NCBI RefSeq assembly: GCF_001591345.1 | Contig: NZ_BCUS01000020.1 | Coordinates: 1-64,000, forward strand | Direction of reading: 5' to 3' | Length of the DNA: 64,000 nt | Source: Variovorax boronicumulans NBRC 103145 | GTDB taxonomy: Bacteria; Pseudomonadota; Gammaproteobacteria; Burkholderiales; Burkholderiaceae_C | Shown here: positions 55,086-63,665 of the stretch, one piece after another | Position numbering within the stretch: the first letter of the stretch is position 1 | Layout of the letters: each line of letters starts with the position of its first letter | Made by a program: the position numbers and the translations under genes | The notes under the pieces: model-generated | The model's database searches: none | The model's input: only the letters and a program-made list of their open reading frames with translations | What the model was told of the DNA's origin: nothing

Positions 55086-57302
55086 TCAGAAGTCCGCCAC
55101 GAGCGAGACGTTGAAGCTTCGGCCCGGCTGGGTGTAGGCGTCGCGGATGGCCGAGGTGGTCGTCACGCCGCGCACATCGCTCCACATCCAGTAGCGCTTG
55201 TTGGTGAGGTTGGTCACCGACGCGTTCAGGCGCAGGTCCTTGCGGATGCGCCACTGCGCGCTGATGTCCAGCGTGGTGGCCGCCGGCGTGCGGAACTGCA
55301 GGCCCGTGGTCACTTCGCTGCGATCGACGTCTTCCCACTCTTTGGCGCCATGATGAACCGCATCGAGGCGCACGCTCCAGGCCGGTGCCTGGTACTTGAG
55401 TCCGGCGCTGAACTTCTGCGGATCGATCGAGTTGAGCGGCCGGTTGTTGGTGCGGTCGCGGCCCTGCGTGCGGCCGTAGGCGAAGGGCACGGAGAAACCG
55501 TTGCCGTTCTCGGTGAAATCGAGCTCGCCCTTGATCTCGAAGCCGCTGATGCGCGCGCGTCCGACGTTGACGGTCTGGTAGATCAGCGGGTCGATGCGCG
55601 GAATGCCGCGCCCACCCACGAGCCTGTCGTTCTCGATGAGGTCCTTGTAGTCGCCGGTGAAGGCGGCCACGTCGAAGCTCAGGAGGCCGGTGCGACCGCG
55701 CACCCCGAGTTCGATGTTCTGGCTCTTCTCGGGCTTGAGGTTCGGGTTCGGGATCGTCTTGTAGCCCGAGATCACGTTCTCGAAGAAGTTGTTCACCTGG
55801 AACGCGTTGGGCGCCTTGAAGCCCGAGGCGTAGTTGCCGTACACGCTGAACTGCGGCGTGGCGCGGAACAGCACGCCCAGCTTGGGCGACACGGCCGAGC
55901 CCGACAGCGACACGGCCTGCGCGTTGAAGCCCGCCTGCTTCGCGTCGAGCGAGAAGCGGTCGAAACGGATGCCGGGCGTGATGCTCCAGCGGTCGTGAAT
56001 GAACTCGTCCTGCACATAAAAGGCGGTCGAGGTTTCGCGCGTGTCGGGGAAGCGCTTGAGCGGGTAGCTCTCGCCGGCTGGCGGCACGAGGCCGGTCTGC
56101 AGGTTCTCGACATTGGTGCGCGTGTAGTCCAGGCCGTAGGTGATCTTCTGGGCCCAGCTGCCCATGCGGATCGTCTTGTCGGCCTGCAGGCCGAACTGCC
56201 AGGTGTTCTCGTCGTAGGTGACGTCGCGCGTGCGGTCGGCCGCGGTGAAACGGTCTTCGTGGATGTACTCACGCGAACCTGCCTTCTGGTAGCTCACGAC
56301 GGCGAGCAGGTTGTCGGCCACGACGCTGTTCAGGCGCAACCGGCCTTCGTAGGTCAGGCGGTCGCGGTCGAGGTCGGTCTTGGCGTCGAGGCCGATCACC
56401 GAGGTGGATGCATACGGCGGCTTGGCGACGCCCGACAGCAGGTTGTAGCGGCTGCTCTTCTCGACGTGCTCGAAAGTGAAGGCATGGCGCTGGTCGGCGT
56501 TGGGCGTGAGGATGGCCTTGGCCAGCAGCGAACGGGTCTGGTCGCGCTGCGGATTGGGCGTGGTGCGGTCGAGGTTGGGCACGTTGAGCGAGCCCCGGTT
56601 CTCGAGTTCGCTGGCGTGCCCCAGGTTGGCGGACACGAGCCACTCGAGCACGTCGTTCGCCTTGCCCGCCAGCGTGACGCCGCCGCGCACGCCGTTGTCT
56701 TCGCCGCTGTAGCCGATGTTCGCACTGCCGCCGAAGGTCTTGCCATCGCGCATGAAGGACGAGGGCTCGCGGGTGATGAAGTTGACCAGCCCGGCCAGGC
56801 CGTCCGAGCCGTACAGCGCCGAGGCCGGGCCCTTGATGATCTCGATGCGCTCGACGAGGCTGATGTCGAAGTAGTCACGCCCGAAAGCATTGGCGCTGAA
56901 CACGTAGCTGCGCGGCGTGCGGATGCCGTCGGTCAGCAGCAGCACGCGGTTGCCGTCCAGGCCGCGGATGTTGAAGCCCGCGTTGCTGTCGCGCCCGGTG
57001 TTGCCCTGCGCCAACCCGAAGCGCGCCGGCGAACGCTTGACCGACACGTTGGGCAGGTCGCGCACGGCATCGCGGATGTCGTGGATCTGCTTGCTCTCGA
57101 TGTCCTGGCGGTTGATGACCTCGATGCTCAGCGGCAGGTCGTCCCTGGCCTGCTCCGAGCGCGATCCGCTCACCACCACTTCGCCGAGCGCCGCGAGTTG
57201 CTGGGACCACGCAGGCGCGGCGGCCATGCCGAAGGCCGAGGCGATCAGCCAGGGCAGCAGCGCGGGTCGATGGGAAGACGGTCGAGGGAAATGAGCGGCC
57301 AC
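55086..57302 (-). CDS. hmuR: TonB-dependent heme/hemoglobin receptor HmuR
   Basis: A 738-residue outer-membrane receptor. A signal peptide ends near residue 33, then a plug domain (L-G-E-V-V-V-S-G-S-R is the likely TonB box) and a 22-strand barrel that ends with V-S-L-V-A-D-F. The FRAP-box equivalent reads G-F-K-A-P-N-A-F, and the NPDL equivalent P-N-P-N-L. No histidine lies between them, although several heme receptors use one there. Promoter overlap with a Fur palindrome (57416-57432) indicates iron repression. It leads the hmuRS-VOC-TUV operon. Confidence 0.9.
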   Translation of the reverse strand: MAAHFPRPSSHRPALLPWLIASAFGMAAAPAWSQQLAALGEVVVSGSRSEQARDDLPLSIEVINRQDIESKQIHDIRDAVRDLPNVSVKRSPARFGLAQGNTGRDSNAGFNIRGLDGNRVLLLTDGIRTPRSYVFSANAFGRDYFDISLVERIEIIKGPASALYGSDGLAGLVNFITREPSSFMRDGKTFGGSANIGYSGEDNGVRGGVTLAGKANDVLEWLVSANLGHASELENRGSLNVPNLDRTTPNPQRDQTRSLLAKAILTPNADQRHAFTFEHVEKSSRYNLLSGVAKPPYASTSVIGLDAKTDLDRDRLTYEGRLRLNSVVADNLLAVVSYQKAGSREYIHEDRFTAADRTRDVTYDENTWQFGLQADKTIRMGSWAQKITYGLDYTRTNVENLQTGLVPPAGESYPLKRFPDTRETSTAFYVQDEFIHDRWSITPGIRFDRFSLDAKQAGFNAQAVSLSGSAVSPKLGVLFRATPQFSVYGNYASGFKAPNAFQVNNFFENVISGYKTIPNPNLKPEKSQNIELGVRGRTGLLSFDVAAFTGDYKDLIENDRLVGGRGIPRIDPLIYQTVNVGRARISGFEIKGELDFTENGNGFSVPFAYGRTQGRDRTNNRPLNSIDPQKFSAGLKYQAPAWSVRLDAVHHGAKEWEDVDRSEVTTGLQFRTPAATTLDISAQWRIRKDLRLNASVTNLTNKRYWMWSDVRGVTTTSAIRDAYTQPGRSFNVSLVADF

Positions 57303-57410
57303 GAAAAAGGTCCAGAAAACAGTTGAAGAACTGCTTGCTGGACCTTGAGGCGCAGAGGCTGCGCGAGTGACCTGGCTGGCAATGAGGGGCAGCGGTGTGC
57401 CCGTGTTTTT

Positions 57411-57440
57411 ATTGTATGAGAATAATTCTCATCTTCACAA
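57411..57440 (-). promoter_or_regulatory. hmuR promoter with a Fur box filling the spacer
   Basis: On the minus strand TTGTGA (57440-57435) is followed by an 18-base spacer and TACAAT (57416-57411). The spacer is almost entirely the 17-bp perfect palindrome ATGAGAAT-A-ATTCTCAT (57416-57432), the 7-1-7 core of a Fur site. Fur bound here would exclude RNA polymerase. Confidence 0.85.
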
Positions 57441-57461
57441 CTTCAGGCACTTAAGACTTAC

Positions 57462-59018
57462 TCACGCAGGGGCCGTCGTGCGGATCAGGTGGTCGAACGC
57501 GCCGAGCGCCGCCTTCGCGCCGTCGCCGGCCGCGATGATGATCTGCTTGAACGGCACCGTGGTGACGTCACCCGCCGCGAACACGCCGGGCACCGAGGTC
57601 TGGCCGCGCGCGTCGACAACAATCTCGCCGTGCTTCGTCAGCTCGACCGTGCCCTTGAGCCAGTCGGTGTTGGGCACCAGGCCGATCTGGATGAACACGC
57701 CTTCGAGCTCGACCTTCTTCAGCTCGCCCGATGCGCGGTCCTTGTAGACCAGCCCGTTGACCTTCTGGTCGCCGGTGATCTCGGTGGTCTGCGCGTTGGT
57801 GAAGATGTCGACGTTCTTCAGGCTCTTGAGCTTGCGCTGCAGCACGGCGTCGGCGCGCAGCTGCGTGTCGAACTCGATCAGCGTCACGTGGCCGACGATA
57901 CCGGCCAGGTCGATCGCCGCTTCGACGCCCGAGTTGCCGCCGCCGATCACCGCCACGCGCTTGCCCTTGAACAGCGGGCCGTCGCAGTGCGGGCAGTAGG
58001 CCACGCCCTTGTTCTTGAACTCGTGCTCGCCCGGCACGTTGATGTTGCGCCAGCGGGCACCGGTCGAGATGATGACCGTCTTGCTCTTGAGCGACGCACC
58101 GCTTTCGAGCTGCACCTCGATGAGGTCCTTGCCAGGCACCAGCGCCTTGGCGCGCTGCAGGTTCATGATGTCGACGTCGTAGTCGCGCACGTGCTCTTCG
58201 AGGGCATGGGCGAACTTCGGTCCTTCGGTTTCCTTGATCGAGATGAAGTTCTCGATGCCCAGCGTGTCGAGCACCTGGCCGCCGAAGCGCTCCGAGGCAA
58301 CGCCCGTACGGATGCCCTTGCGCGCGGCGTACACGGCGGCTGCGGCACCGGCGGGGCCACCGCCGACGATCAACACGTCGAAGGCGTCCTTGGCGGCGAT
58401 CTTCGCGGCTTCGCGCTCGACGCCGCTGGTGTCGATCTTGGCAAGGATTTCTTCCAGGCTCATGCGGCCCTGGCCGAACTCGGTGCCGTTCAGAAACACG
58501 GTCGGCACGGCCATGATCTGGCGTTCCTTCACTTCGTCCTGGAAGGTGCCGCCCTCGATCATCGTGGTGCGGATGCGCGGGTTCTGGATGGCCATCAGGT
58601 TCAGCGCCTGGACCACGTCGGGGCAGTTGTGGCAGGTGAGCGAGACGTAGATTTCGAACTCGAAGTCGCCGTCGAGCGCCTTGATCTGATCGAGCACGGC
58701 CTGCTCGACCTTCGGGGGGTAGCCGCCGATCTGCAACAGCGCAAGGATCAGCGACGTGAATTCATGGCCCATCGGCAGGCCGGCAAAGCGCGGGCCGTGG
58801 TTTTCGCTCGGGCGGTTGACCGAGAACGAGGGCTTGCGGTGGTTGTCGTCGCGGCTTTCGGTCAGCGTGACCAGCGGCGAGACTTCGGCAACGTCCTTCA
58901 GCAGCGACAGCATTTCGCCCGAAGCCTTGCTGTCGTCGAGCGAGGCAACGATCTCGATCGGCTGCGTGGCGCGTTCGAGGTAACTCTTCAATTGGGCTTT
59001 GGTGCTGGCGTCAAGCAT
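57462..59018 (-). CDS. ahpF: Alkyl hydroperoxide reductase subunit F
   Basis: A 518-residue flavoprotein. The N-terminal glutaredoxin-like domain has the C-H-N-C redox motif (residues about 129-132). Then come the FAD domain ([10 protein letters not shown] near 220), the thioredoxin-reductase-type C-P-H-C-D motif near residue 345, and the NADH-binding G-G-G-N-S-G-V-E-A. It passes electrons from NADH to AhpC. It is co-directional with and 87 bases downstream of ahpC, but a hairpin terminator lies between them, so it is probably expressed at a lower level. Confidence 0.96.
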   Translation of the reverse strand: MLDASTKAQLKSYLERATQPIEIVASLDDSKASGEMLSLLKDVAEVSPLVTLTESRDDNHRKPSFSVNRPSENHGPRFAGLPMGHEFTSLILALLQIGGYPPKVEQAVLDQIKALDGDFEFEIYVSLTCHNCPDVVQALNLMAIQNPRIRTTMIEGGTFQDEVKERQIMAVPTVFLNGTEFGQGRMSLEEILAKIDTSGVEREAAKIAAKDAFDVLIVGGGPAGAAAAVYAARKGIRTGVASERFGGQVLDTLGIENFISIKETEGPKFAHALEEHVRDYDVDIMNLQRAKALVPGKDLIEVQLESGASLKSKTVIISTGARWRNINVPGEHEFKNKGVAYCPHCDGPLFKGKRVAVIGGGNSGVEAAIDLAGIVGHVTLIEFDTQLRADAVLQRKLKSLKNVDIFTNAQTTEITGDQKVNGLVYKDRASGELKKVELEGVFIQIGLVPNTDWLKGTVELTKHGEIVVDARGQTSVPGVFAAGDVTTVPFKQIIIAAGDGAKAALGAFDHLIRTTAPA

Positions 59019-59063
59019 GGCGGACTCTCTTTCGATAACTGGAAACTATCAACTGGGGACAAA

Positions 59064-59094
59064 AAAGCCCGGGCCTCGTGAGCGCCCGGGCTTT
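59064..59094 (-). terminator. Intercistronic terminator/attenuator between ahpC and ahpF
   Basis: AAAGCCCGGGC (59064-59074) and GCCCGGGCTTT (59084-59094) form an 11-bp stem with a nine-base loop. The minus-strand tail is a T-run. It sits 12 bases after the ahpC stop and before ahpF. Confidence 0.85.
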
Positions 59095-59105
59095 GCGCGG
59101 GGCGC

Positions 59106-59669
59106 TTAGATCTTGCCGACGAGGTCGAACGACGGAGCGATGGTCTTGTCGCCGTCATTCCACTTGGCCGGGCAGACTTCGTTCGGGTGCTCGGCGGTGT
59201 AGACCGCTGCCTTGAGCTTGCGCAGGGTTTCCTTGACGTCGCGGGCGATTTCGTTGGAGTGCACTTCGGCGGTCTTGATGATGCCGTCGGGGTTGATCAC
59301 GAAGGTGCCGCGCAGTGCCAGGCCTTCTTCGGGGATGTGCACGCCGAACGCGTTGGTCAGCGTGTGGGTCGGGTCGCCCACCAGGGGGAACTTGGCCTTG
59401 CCGACAGCCGGCGACGTGTCATGCCAGACCTTGTGCGAGAAGTGCGTGTCGGTGGTCACGATGTAGACCTCGGCACCCAGCTTCTGGAACTCAGGGTAGT
59501 GGTCGGCCGCGTCTTCGACTTCGGTCGGGCAGTTGAAGGTGAAGGCCGCCGGCATGAAGATCAGCACAGACCACTTGCCCTTGAGCGTCTCGTCGGACAC
59601 ATCGATGAACTTGCCGTTGAGGTAAGCCTGGGTCTTGAAGGGTTGGACTGCGGTGTTGATCAGGGACAT
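59106..59669 (-). CDS. ahpC: Alkyl hydroperoxide reductase subunit C (2-Cys peroxiredoxin)
   Basis: A 187-residue typical 2-Cys peroxiredoxin. Peroxidatic Cys47 lies in F-T-F-N-C-P-T-E and resolving Cys166 in E-V-C-P-A-K-W. It reduces hydrogen peroxide and organic peroxides and is recycled by AhpF. An AAGGAAT ribosome site precedes the ATG. A TATACT -10 box (59721-59716) and a full OxyR site at 59743-59779 lie upstream, so induction by peroxide is strongly suggested. Confidence 0.97.
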   Translation of the reverse strand: MSLINTAVQPFKTQAYLNGKFIDVSDETLKGKWSVLIFMPAAFTFNCPTEVEDAADHYPEFQKLGAEVYIVTTDTHFSHKVWHDTSPAVGKAKFPLVGDPTHTLTNAFGVHIPEEGLALRGTFVINPDGIIKTAEVHSNEIARDVKETLRKLKAAVYTAEHPNEVCPAKWNDGDKTIAPSFDLVGKI

Positions 59670-59742
59670 GTGATTCCTTGGATGCTGCGGTTGGAAAAAT
59701 AAGCGTGAGCCATGAGTATAACTACCAATATATCGTTTTTGA

Positions 59743-59779
59743 TAGATATCAACTATTGAAAGTATTGGAACCCACTATG
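59743..59779 (-). promoter_or_regulatory. OxyR tetra-site upstream of ahpC
   Basis: Four tetramers are spaced exactly seven bases apart: ATAG (59743-59746), CTAT (59754-59757), ATTG (59765-59768) and CTAT (59776-59779). The first half also matches the finer ATAGnTnnnAnCTAT pattern. The spacing agrees with the OxyR consensus. It abuts the ahpC promoter region (-10 TATACT at 59721-59716). The divergent bfr start lies about 150 bases away. Confidence 0.85.
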
Positions 59780-59928
59780 TTTGCCATCGCCTCGCGCATC
59801 GCCTTGCGTCAGGTCAATACGAACGTGTATCACCATCACACGCATGCAGACCGGCGCAGCATGGGTTTGCTTGCAAGTGCGTGTTCGCCCCTCCGACAAT
59901 CACCGCTTTCAGAACAAGGAAAATAATC

Positions 59929-60405
59929 ATGAAGGGCGACCCCAAAGTCATCGAACACCTGCAGGCGCAGCTCAAGAACGAGCTGACTGCCATCAACCAG
60001 TACTTCCTCCACTACCGCATGCTCAAGCACTGGGGCCTGGACAAGCTGGCAAAGAAGGAATACGAAGAATCCATCGGCGAGATGAAGCACGCCGACAAGC
60101 TCATGGACCGCATCTTCATGCTCGACGGCCTGCCCAACCTGCAGGACCTGGGCAAGCTGAACATCGGCGAAGACGTGCCCGAGCTGCTGCGTTGTGACCT
60201 CGGCGCCGAAACCGGCGCGCAAGCGACCATCAAGGACGGCATCGCGCATTGCGAATCGGTGCGCGACTATGTCTCGCGCGACCTGCTGCAAGAGATCCTG
60301 GACGACACCGAGGAGCACATCGACTTCCTCGAGACGCAGATCGACCTGATCGACCGCGTCGGCCTGCAGAACTACCTGCAGTTGCAAGTGGGCGAGCTCG
60401 AGTAA
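59929..60405 (+). CDS. bfr: Bacterioferritin
   Basis: A 158-residue heme ferritin, same length as E. coli Bfr. Ferroxidase residues Glu18, Glu51, His54, Glu94 and His130 are in place, as is heme ligand Met52. The sixth ferroxidase ligand, Glu127, is replaced by threonine (L-D-D-T-E-E-H). It may therefore be the less active subunit of a mixed shell or use the shifted Glu128. AAGGAAA precedes the ATG. It is divergent from ahpC across a region that contains the OxyR site. Confidence 0.94.
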   Translation: MKGDPKVIEHLQAQLKNELTAINQYFLHYRMLKHWGLDKLAKKEYEESIGEMKHADKLMDRIFMLDGLPNLQDLGKLNIGEDVPELLRCDLGAETGAQATIKDGIAHCESVRDYVSRDLLQEILDDTEEHIDFLETQIDLIDRVGLQNYLQLQVGELE

Positions 60406-60438
60406 GCACAACGCAACGCTGCCACGGCATTGCAAACA

Positions 60439-60462
60439 AACGGGGCTTCGGCCCCGTTTTTT
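60439..60462 (+). terminator. Terminator of bfr
   Basis: AACGGGGC (60439-60446), TTCG tetraloop and GCCCCGTT (60451-60458), followed by Ts to 60462. Confidence 0.93.
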
Positions 60463-60494
60463 ATTGCTCTTTACTTAACTTCATAGCCACTGAA

Positions 60495-60513
60495 TAGCAG
60501 TCATTCTCATTCG
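60495..60513 (+). promoter_or_regulatory. Possible weak Fur half-site before the PepSY operon
   Basis: TAGCAGT-C-ATTCTCA at 60495-60509 keeps one good half (ATTCTCA) of the 7-1-7 Fur motif. It lies 24-40 bases before the PepSY start. Only one half fits, so the call is weak. Confidence 0.35.
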
Positions 60514-60536
60514 CGCGACTACAATTCGCGCTTTCG

Positions 60537-61184
60537 ATGACTGCCCCCGCCCGTTCCGACAACCGCCGCCGCGCCTATTGGCTCAAGACCCTCCACGAGT
60601 GGCATTGGGTCAGTTCCGCCATCTGTCTCGTCGGGATGATCCTGTTCAGCGTCACGGGCTTCACGCTCAACCACGCGGGCCAGATCGAGGCCAAGCCGGT
60701 CGTCACCACGCACAACGGCACGGTCGACGACGCCTTGCGCGCCCGCCTCGAACAGCAGCTGCCGGCCGCCAAGGCCCAGCAAGGCAAGGCCCCGCTGCCC
60801 GCCGAACTGCAGGCCTGGCTGCGCAAGCAATGGGACATCGACACCGCCGGCCGCGAGGCCGAGTGGTCCGACGACGAAATCTACCTCTCGCTCCCGCGCC
60901 CCGGCGGTGACGCCTGGCTGCGCCTGAGCCTGCCCGAGGGCGAGGTCGAGTACGAGCGCACCGACCGCGGCTGGCTCTCCTACTTCAACGACCTGCACAA
61001 GGGCCGCAACACCGGCACCGCCTGGAGCTGGTTCATCGACATCTTCGCGGCCGCCACGCTGGTCTTCTCGGTCACCGGGCTGTTCATTCTCAAGATGCAC
61101 GCGGGCAACCGCCCCTTCACCTGGCCCATGGTGGGCATGGGGCTGGTGGTGCCGGTGCTGCTCGCGTTGCTGTTCATTCACTGA
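60537..61184 (+). CDS. PepSY-associated TM helix protein
   Basis: A 215-residue inner-membrane protein with an N-terminal helix containing H-E-W-H-W (residues 20-24) and G-F-T-L-N-H-A after it, a periplasmic PepSY-like domain (residues about 55-150), then L-H-K-G-R-N-T-G near 154 and two C-terminal helices. Histidines in and around the helices could bind heme, as in ferric-siderophore reductases of the FoxB/PiuB type. It is the first gene of the flavinylation-linked operon. Function is inferred, not established. Confidence 0.85.
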   Translation: MTAPARSDNRRRAYWLKTLHEWHWVSSAICLVGMILFSVTGFTLNHAGQIEAKPVVTTHNGTVDDALRARLEQQLPAAKAQQGKAPLPAELQAWLRKQWDIDTAGREAEWSDDEIYLSLPRPGGDAWLRLSLPEGEVEYERTDRGWLSYFNDLHKGRNTGTAWSWFIDIFAAATLVFSVTGLFILKMHAGNRPFTWPMVGMGLVVPVLLALLFIH

Positions 61185-61249
61185 CCGATCCGATCGACGG
61201 ATCGGCCCGTGCGTCGTCTTTGCTGATTCAGGAAGAAAGAGGTTTTCCC

Positions 61250-61783
61250 GTGCACCTTCGCTACTCGCTCGCACCGATCGCCATGTCGGCGCTGTTCGCG
61301 GCCCCGGCCATCGCCGCCGGCCTGTCGGTCAACATCGAGATCCCCCGGCTCAACGTGTCGGAGTACCACCGCCCCTACGTGGCGACCTGGATCGAACGCG
61401 CCGACAGCACGATGGCCGGCACGCTGGCCGTCTGGTACGACGTGCGCACCAAGACCAACAACCCCGAAGGCGAAGGCACCAAGTGGCTCAAGGACATGCG
61501 CCAGTGGTGGCGCCGCGGCGGCCGCGAACTGGCGGTGCCGGTCGATGGCGTGACCGGCGCCTCCAAGCCCGCCGGCAAGCACCAGCTGAGCTTCACCGAG
61601 GGCTCTGGCGCGATGCCTAAGCTCGCCCCCGGCGCCTACAAGCTGGTGGTGGAAGCCGCCCGTGAAGTCGGCGGCCGCGAGGTCGTGACCATCCCGTTCC
61701 AGTGGCCCCCCACCGCCGCTGCGCAACCGGTCGCTGCCGGCAAGGAAGAGCTCGGCGAGATCAAGCTCGAACTCAAGCCCTGA
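61250..61783 (+). CDS. DUF2271 protein with an ApbE flavinylation motif
   Basis: A 177-residue secreted protein. A signal peptide ends about residue 23 (I-A-A-G). The mature domain is DUF2271 (I-E-I-P-R-L, Y-V-A-T-W-I-E, W-W-R-R-G-G-R). The stretch D-G-V-T-G-A-S at residues 99-105 (bases 61544-61564) matches the Dxx[ST]GA[ST] consensus that ApbE uses to attach FMN covalently, and apbE lies two genes downstream. It is therefore a likely flavinylated periplasmic redox carrier. GTG start with GAGG seven bases upstream. Confidence 0.85.
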   Translation: MHLRYSLAPIAMSALFAAPAIAAGLSVNIEIPRLNVSEYHRPYVATWIERADSTMAGTLAVWYDVRTKTNNPEGEGTKWLKDMRQWWRRGGRELAVPVDGVTGASKPAGKHQLSFTEGSGAMPKLAPGAYKLVVEAAREVGGREVVTIPFQWPPTAAAQPVAAGKEELGEIKLELKP

Positions 61784-61830
61784 ACGCCGCCGCCACCCAC
61801 TCCGCCCGCCCACTCATTTCAAGGACCACC

Positions 61831-62640
61831 ATGACCCGCTTCACCCTGCGCGCCGCCGGCCTCGCCCTCGCCCTTTCGGCCGTTGCTTCCGTGACCCAGG
61901 CGCACAACGCCTGGCTGCTGCCCTCGACCACCGTGCTGTCGAAGGCCGACACCGTGAGCGTCGACGCCGCCGTGTCGAACGACCTGTTCGTTGCCAACCA
62001 TGCGCCGCTGCGCCTGGACGGCCTGCAGATCACCGCCCCCGACGGCAGCTCGGTCAAGCCGGAATCCGAGGCCAAGCTCAAGCTGCGCAACGTGTTCGAC
62101 GTGAACGTCGCGCAGCCGGGCACCTACCGCATCGCGGTGGTCAACAACGGCGCGTTCGCCGCCTGGAAGGACAAGGCCACGGGCCAGAACAAGCGCGCCC
62201 GCGGCACGGCCGAAACCATCGCCAAGGAAATCCCGGCCGATGCGCAGGACGTGACCATCACCCAATCGGCCGGCCGCATCGAGACCTTCGTGACCGTCGG
62301 CAAGCCCTCGGCGCTCAAGCCCATCGGCCAGGGCCTGGAACTGATCTCGGCCGGCAGCCCGACCGACCTGGCCAAGGGCGAGAAGGCCACCTTCACGCTG
62401 CACCTGGACGGCAAGCCCGCCAAGGACCTCGAAGTGACCGTGACCGCCGGCAACACCCAGTACCGCGACAAGCTCGACGAGCTCAAGCTCAAGACCGACG
62501 ACAAGGGCCAGTTCAGCGTGACCTGGCCGGCCGCCGGCATGTACTGGCTCGACGCCAGCACCAAGGACAGCAAGACCACCGTGCCGCAAGCCAAGGAACG
62601 CCGCCTGAGCTACGCGGCCACCCTGGAAGTGATGCCCTGA
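61831..62640 (+). CDS. DUF4198 secreted protein
   Basis: A 269-residue secreted protein. The signal peptide ends A-Q-A and the mature chain begins H-N-A-W-L-L-P-S, typical of DUF4198; the N-terminal histidine could bind metal. An immunoglobulin-like second half (G-K-P-A-K-D-L-E-V-T-V near residue 190) follows. The family is often found next to nickel, cobalt or iron uptake genes. AAGGACC precedes the ATG. It lies 47 bases after DUF2271. Confidence 0.85.
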   Translation: MTRFTLRAAGLALALSAVASVTQAHNAWLLPSTTVLSKADTVSVDAAVSNDLFVANHAPLRLDGLQITAPDGSSVKPESEAKLKLRNVFDVNVAQPGTYRIAVVNNGAFAAWKDKATGQNKRARGTAETIAKEIPADAQDVTITQSAGRIETFVTVGKPSALKPIGQGLELISAGSPTDLAKGEKATFTLHLDGKPAKDLEVTVTAGNTQYRDKLDELKLKTDDKGQFSVTWPAAGMYWLDASTKDSKTTVPQAKERRLSYAATLEVMP

Positions 62641-62654
62641 CCCTGCGTTTTTCC

Positions 62655-63665
62655 TTGGGCCTTTCCTTCAGCACCTGGCGCGCGGGCGGCTACGCCAACG
62701 CGGCCGTTCCCCGTCCCGCCGATCCCGCCAGCCTTCAGCAGCTCGGCGGGCAGACGATGGGCACGACCTGGTCGCTGCGCTTCGACAACCCGCGGATGCT
62801 GCCGCTCGCGCAAGTGCGCGAGGCGGTCGAGGCGGCGCTCGCGCGTGTGATCGCGCAAATGAGCCACTGGGAGCCAGGCTCCCTCATCAGCCGCTTCAAC
62901 ACCGCACCCGCCGGTTCGCGCCATGCGCTGCCGGCGGAGTTCGCACAGGTGATGCAGTGCGCCCTCGCGTGGGCGCAGGCCAGCGGCGGCGCGATCGATC
63001 CGACGGTCGGTGCGCTGGTGGCGCGCTGGGGCTTCGGCCCCGCAGCGTCACAGGACAACGCCCTGCCCTCACGCGACGCGCTGGCCGCGATCCACTCGAA
63101 CGTCGGCTGGCAACGGCTGACCTTCGATGAGGTCAACCACACGCTGATGCAACCCGGCGGCGTGCAGCTCGACCTGTCGGGCATCGCCAAGGGCTTCGCG
63201 GTGGACCACGGCGTCGACGCGCTGCGCGCGCTCGGCCTCACCGACCTGCTGTTCGAGGTCGGCGGCGAGCTGCGCGGCATCGGCCGGCGACCCGGCGGCG
63301 CGCCGTGGCAGGTGCAGGTCGACACCGAGATGCCGACCCCGCAACGCATCGCCCTGGCCGACATGGCCGTGGCCACCTCGGGCGACCGCTGGCACCGGCG
63401 CGCGGTCGAAGGCCGCAGCTGGTCGCACACCATCGATCCGCGTGACGGCGAGCCGGTGGCGCATGCGCTGGCCAGCGTCACCGTGCTGCACCCGCAGTGC
63501 ATGCAGGCGGACGCGCTCGCCACCGTGCTGACCGTGCTCGGCCCCGACGAGGGCCTGGCCTTCGCGCAGCAGCGCGACATCGCGGCCCTGTTCATCGCCC
63601 GCGCCGACGACGGGTCGCTCACCGAGCGAGCCACGCGCGCGTGGCTCGCCCAGGCGGGCGCATGA
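62655..63665 (+). CDS. apbE: FAD:protein FMN transferase ApbE
   Basis: A 336-residue ApbE. Motifs: M-G-T-T-W near residue 35, G-A-I-D-P-T-V-G near residue 112, L-D-L-S-G-I-A-K-G-F-A-V-D near 174, and T-S-G-D plus H-T-I-D-P near residue 250. It hydrolyses FAD and links FMN to a Thr/Ser in a target protein outside the cytoplasm. The likely target is the DUF2271 protein. The start codon is TTG and no lipobox is evident, so the true N-terminus is uncertain. It overlaps the next gene (ATGA). Confidence 0.9.
   Translation: MGLSFSTWRAGGYANAAVPRPADPASLQQLGGQTMGTTWSLRFDNPRMLPLAQVREAVEAALARVIAQMSHWEPGSLISRFNTAPAGSRHALPAEFAQVMQCALAWAQASGGAIDPTVGALVARWGFGPAASQDNALPSRDALAAIHSNVGWQRLTFDEVNHTLMQPGGVQLDLSGIAKGFAVDHGVDALRALGLTDLLFEVGGELRGIGRRPGGAPWQVQVDTEMPTPQRIALADMAVATSGDRWHRRAVEGRSWSHTIDPRDGEPVAHALASVTVLHPQCMQADALATVLTVLGPDEGLAFAQQRDIAALFIARADDGSLTERATRAWLAQAGA

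Noticed and set aside
59777-59926. Small plus-strand frame (49 residues, with a HHHTH run) upstream of bfr
   Set aside because: It begins inside the OxyR site, has no ribosome site and no recognisable sequence; it may be a leader peptide but support is too thin.
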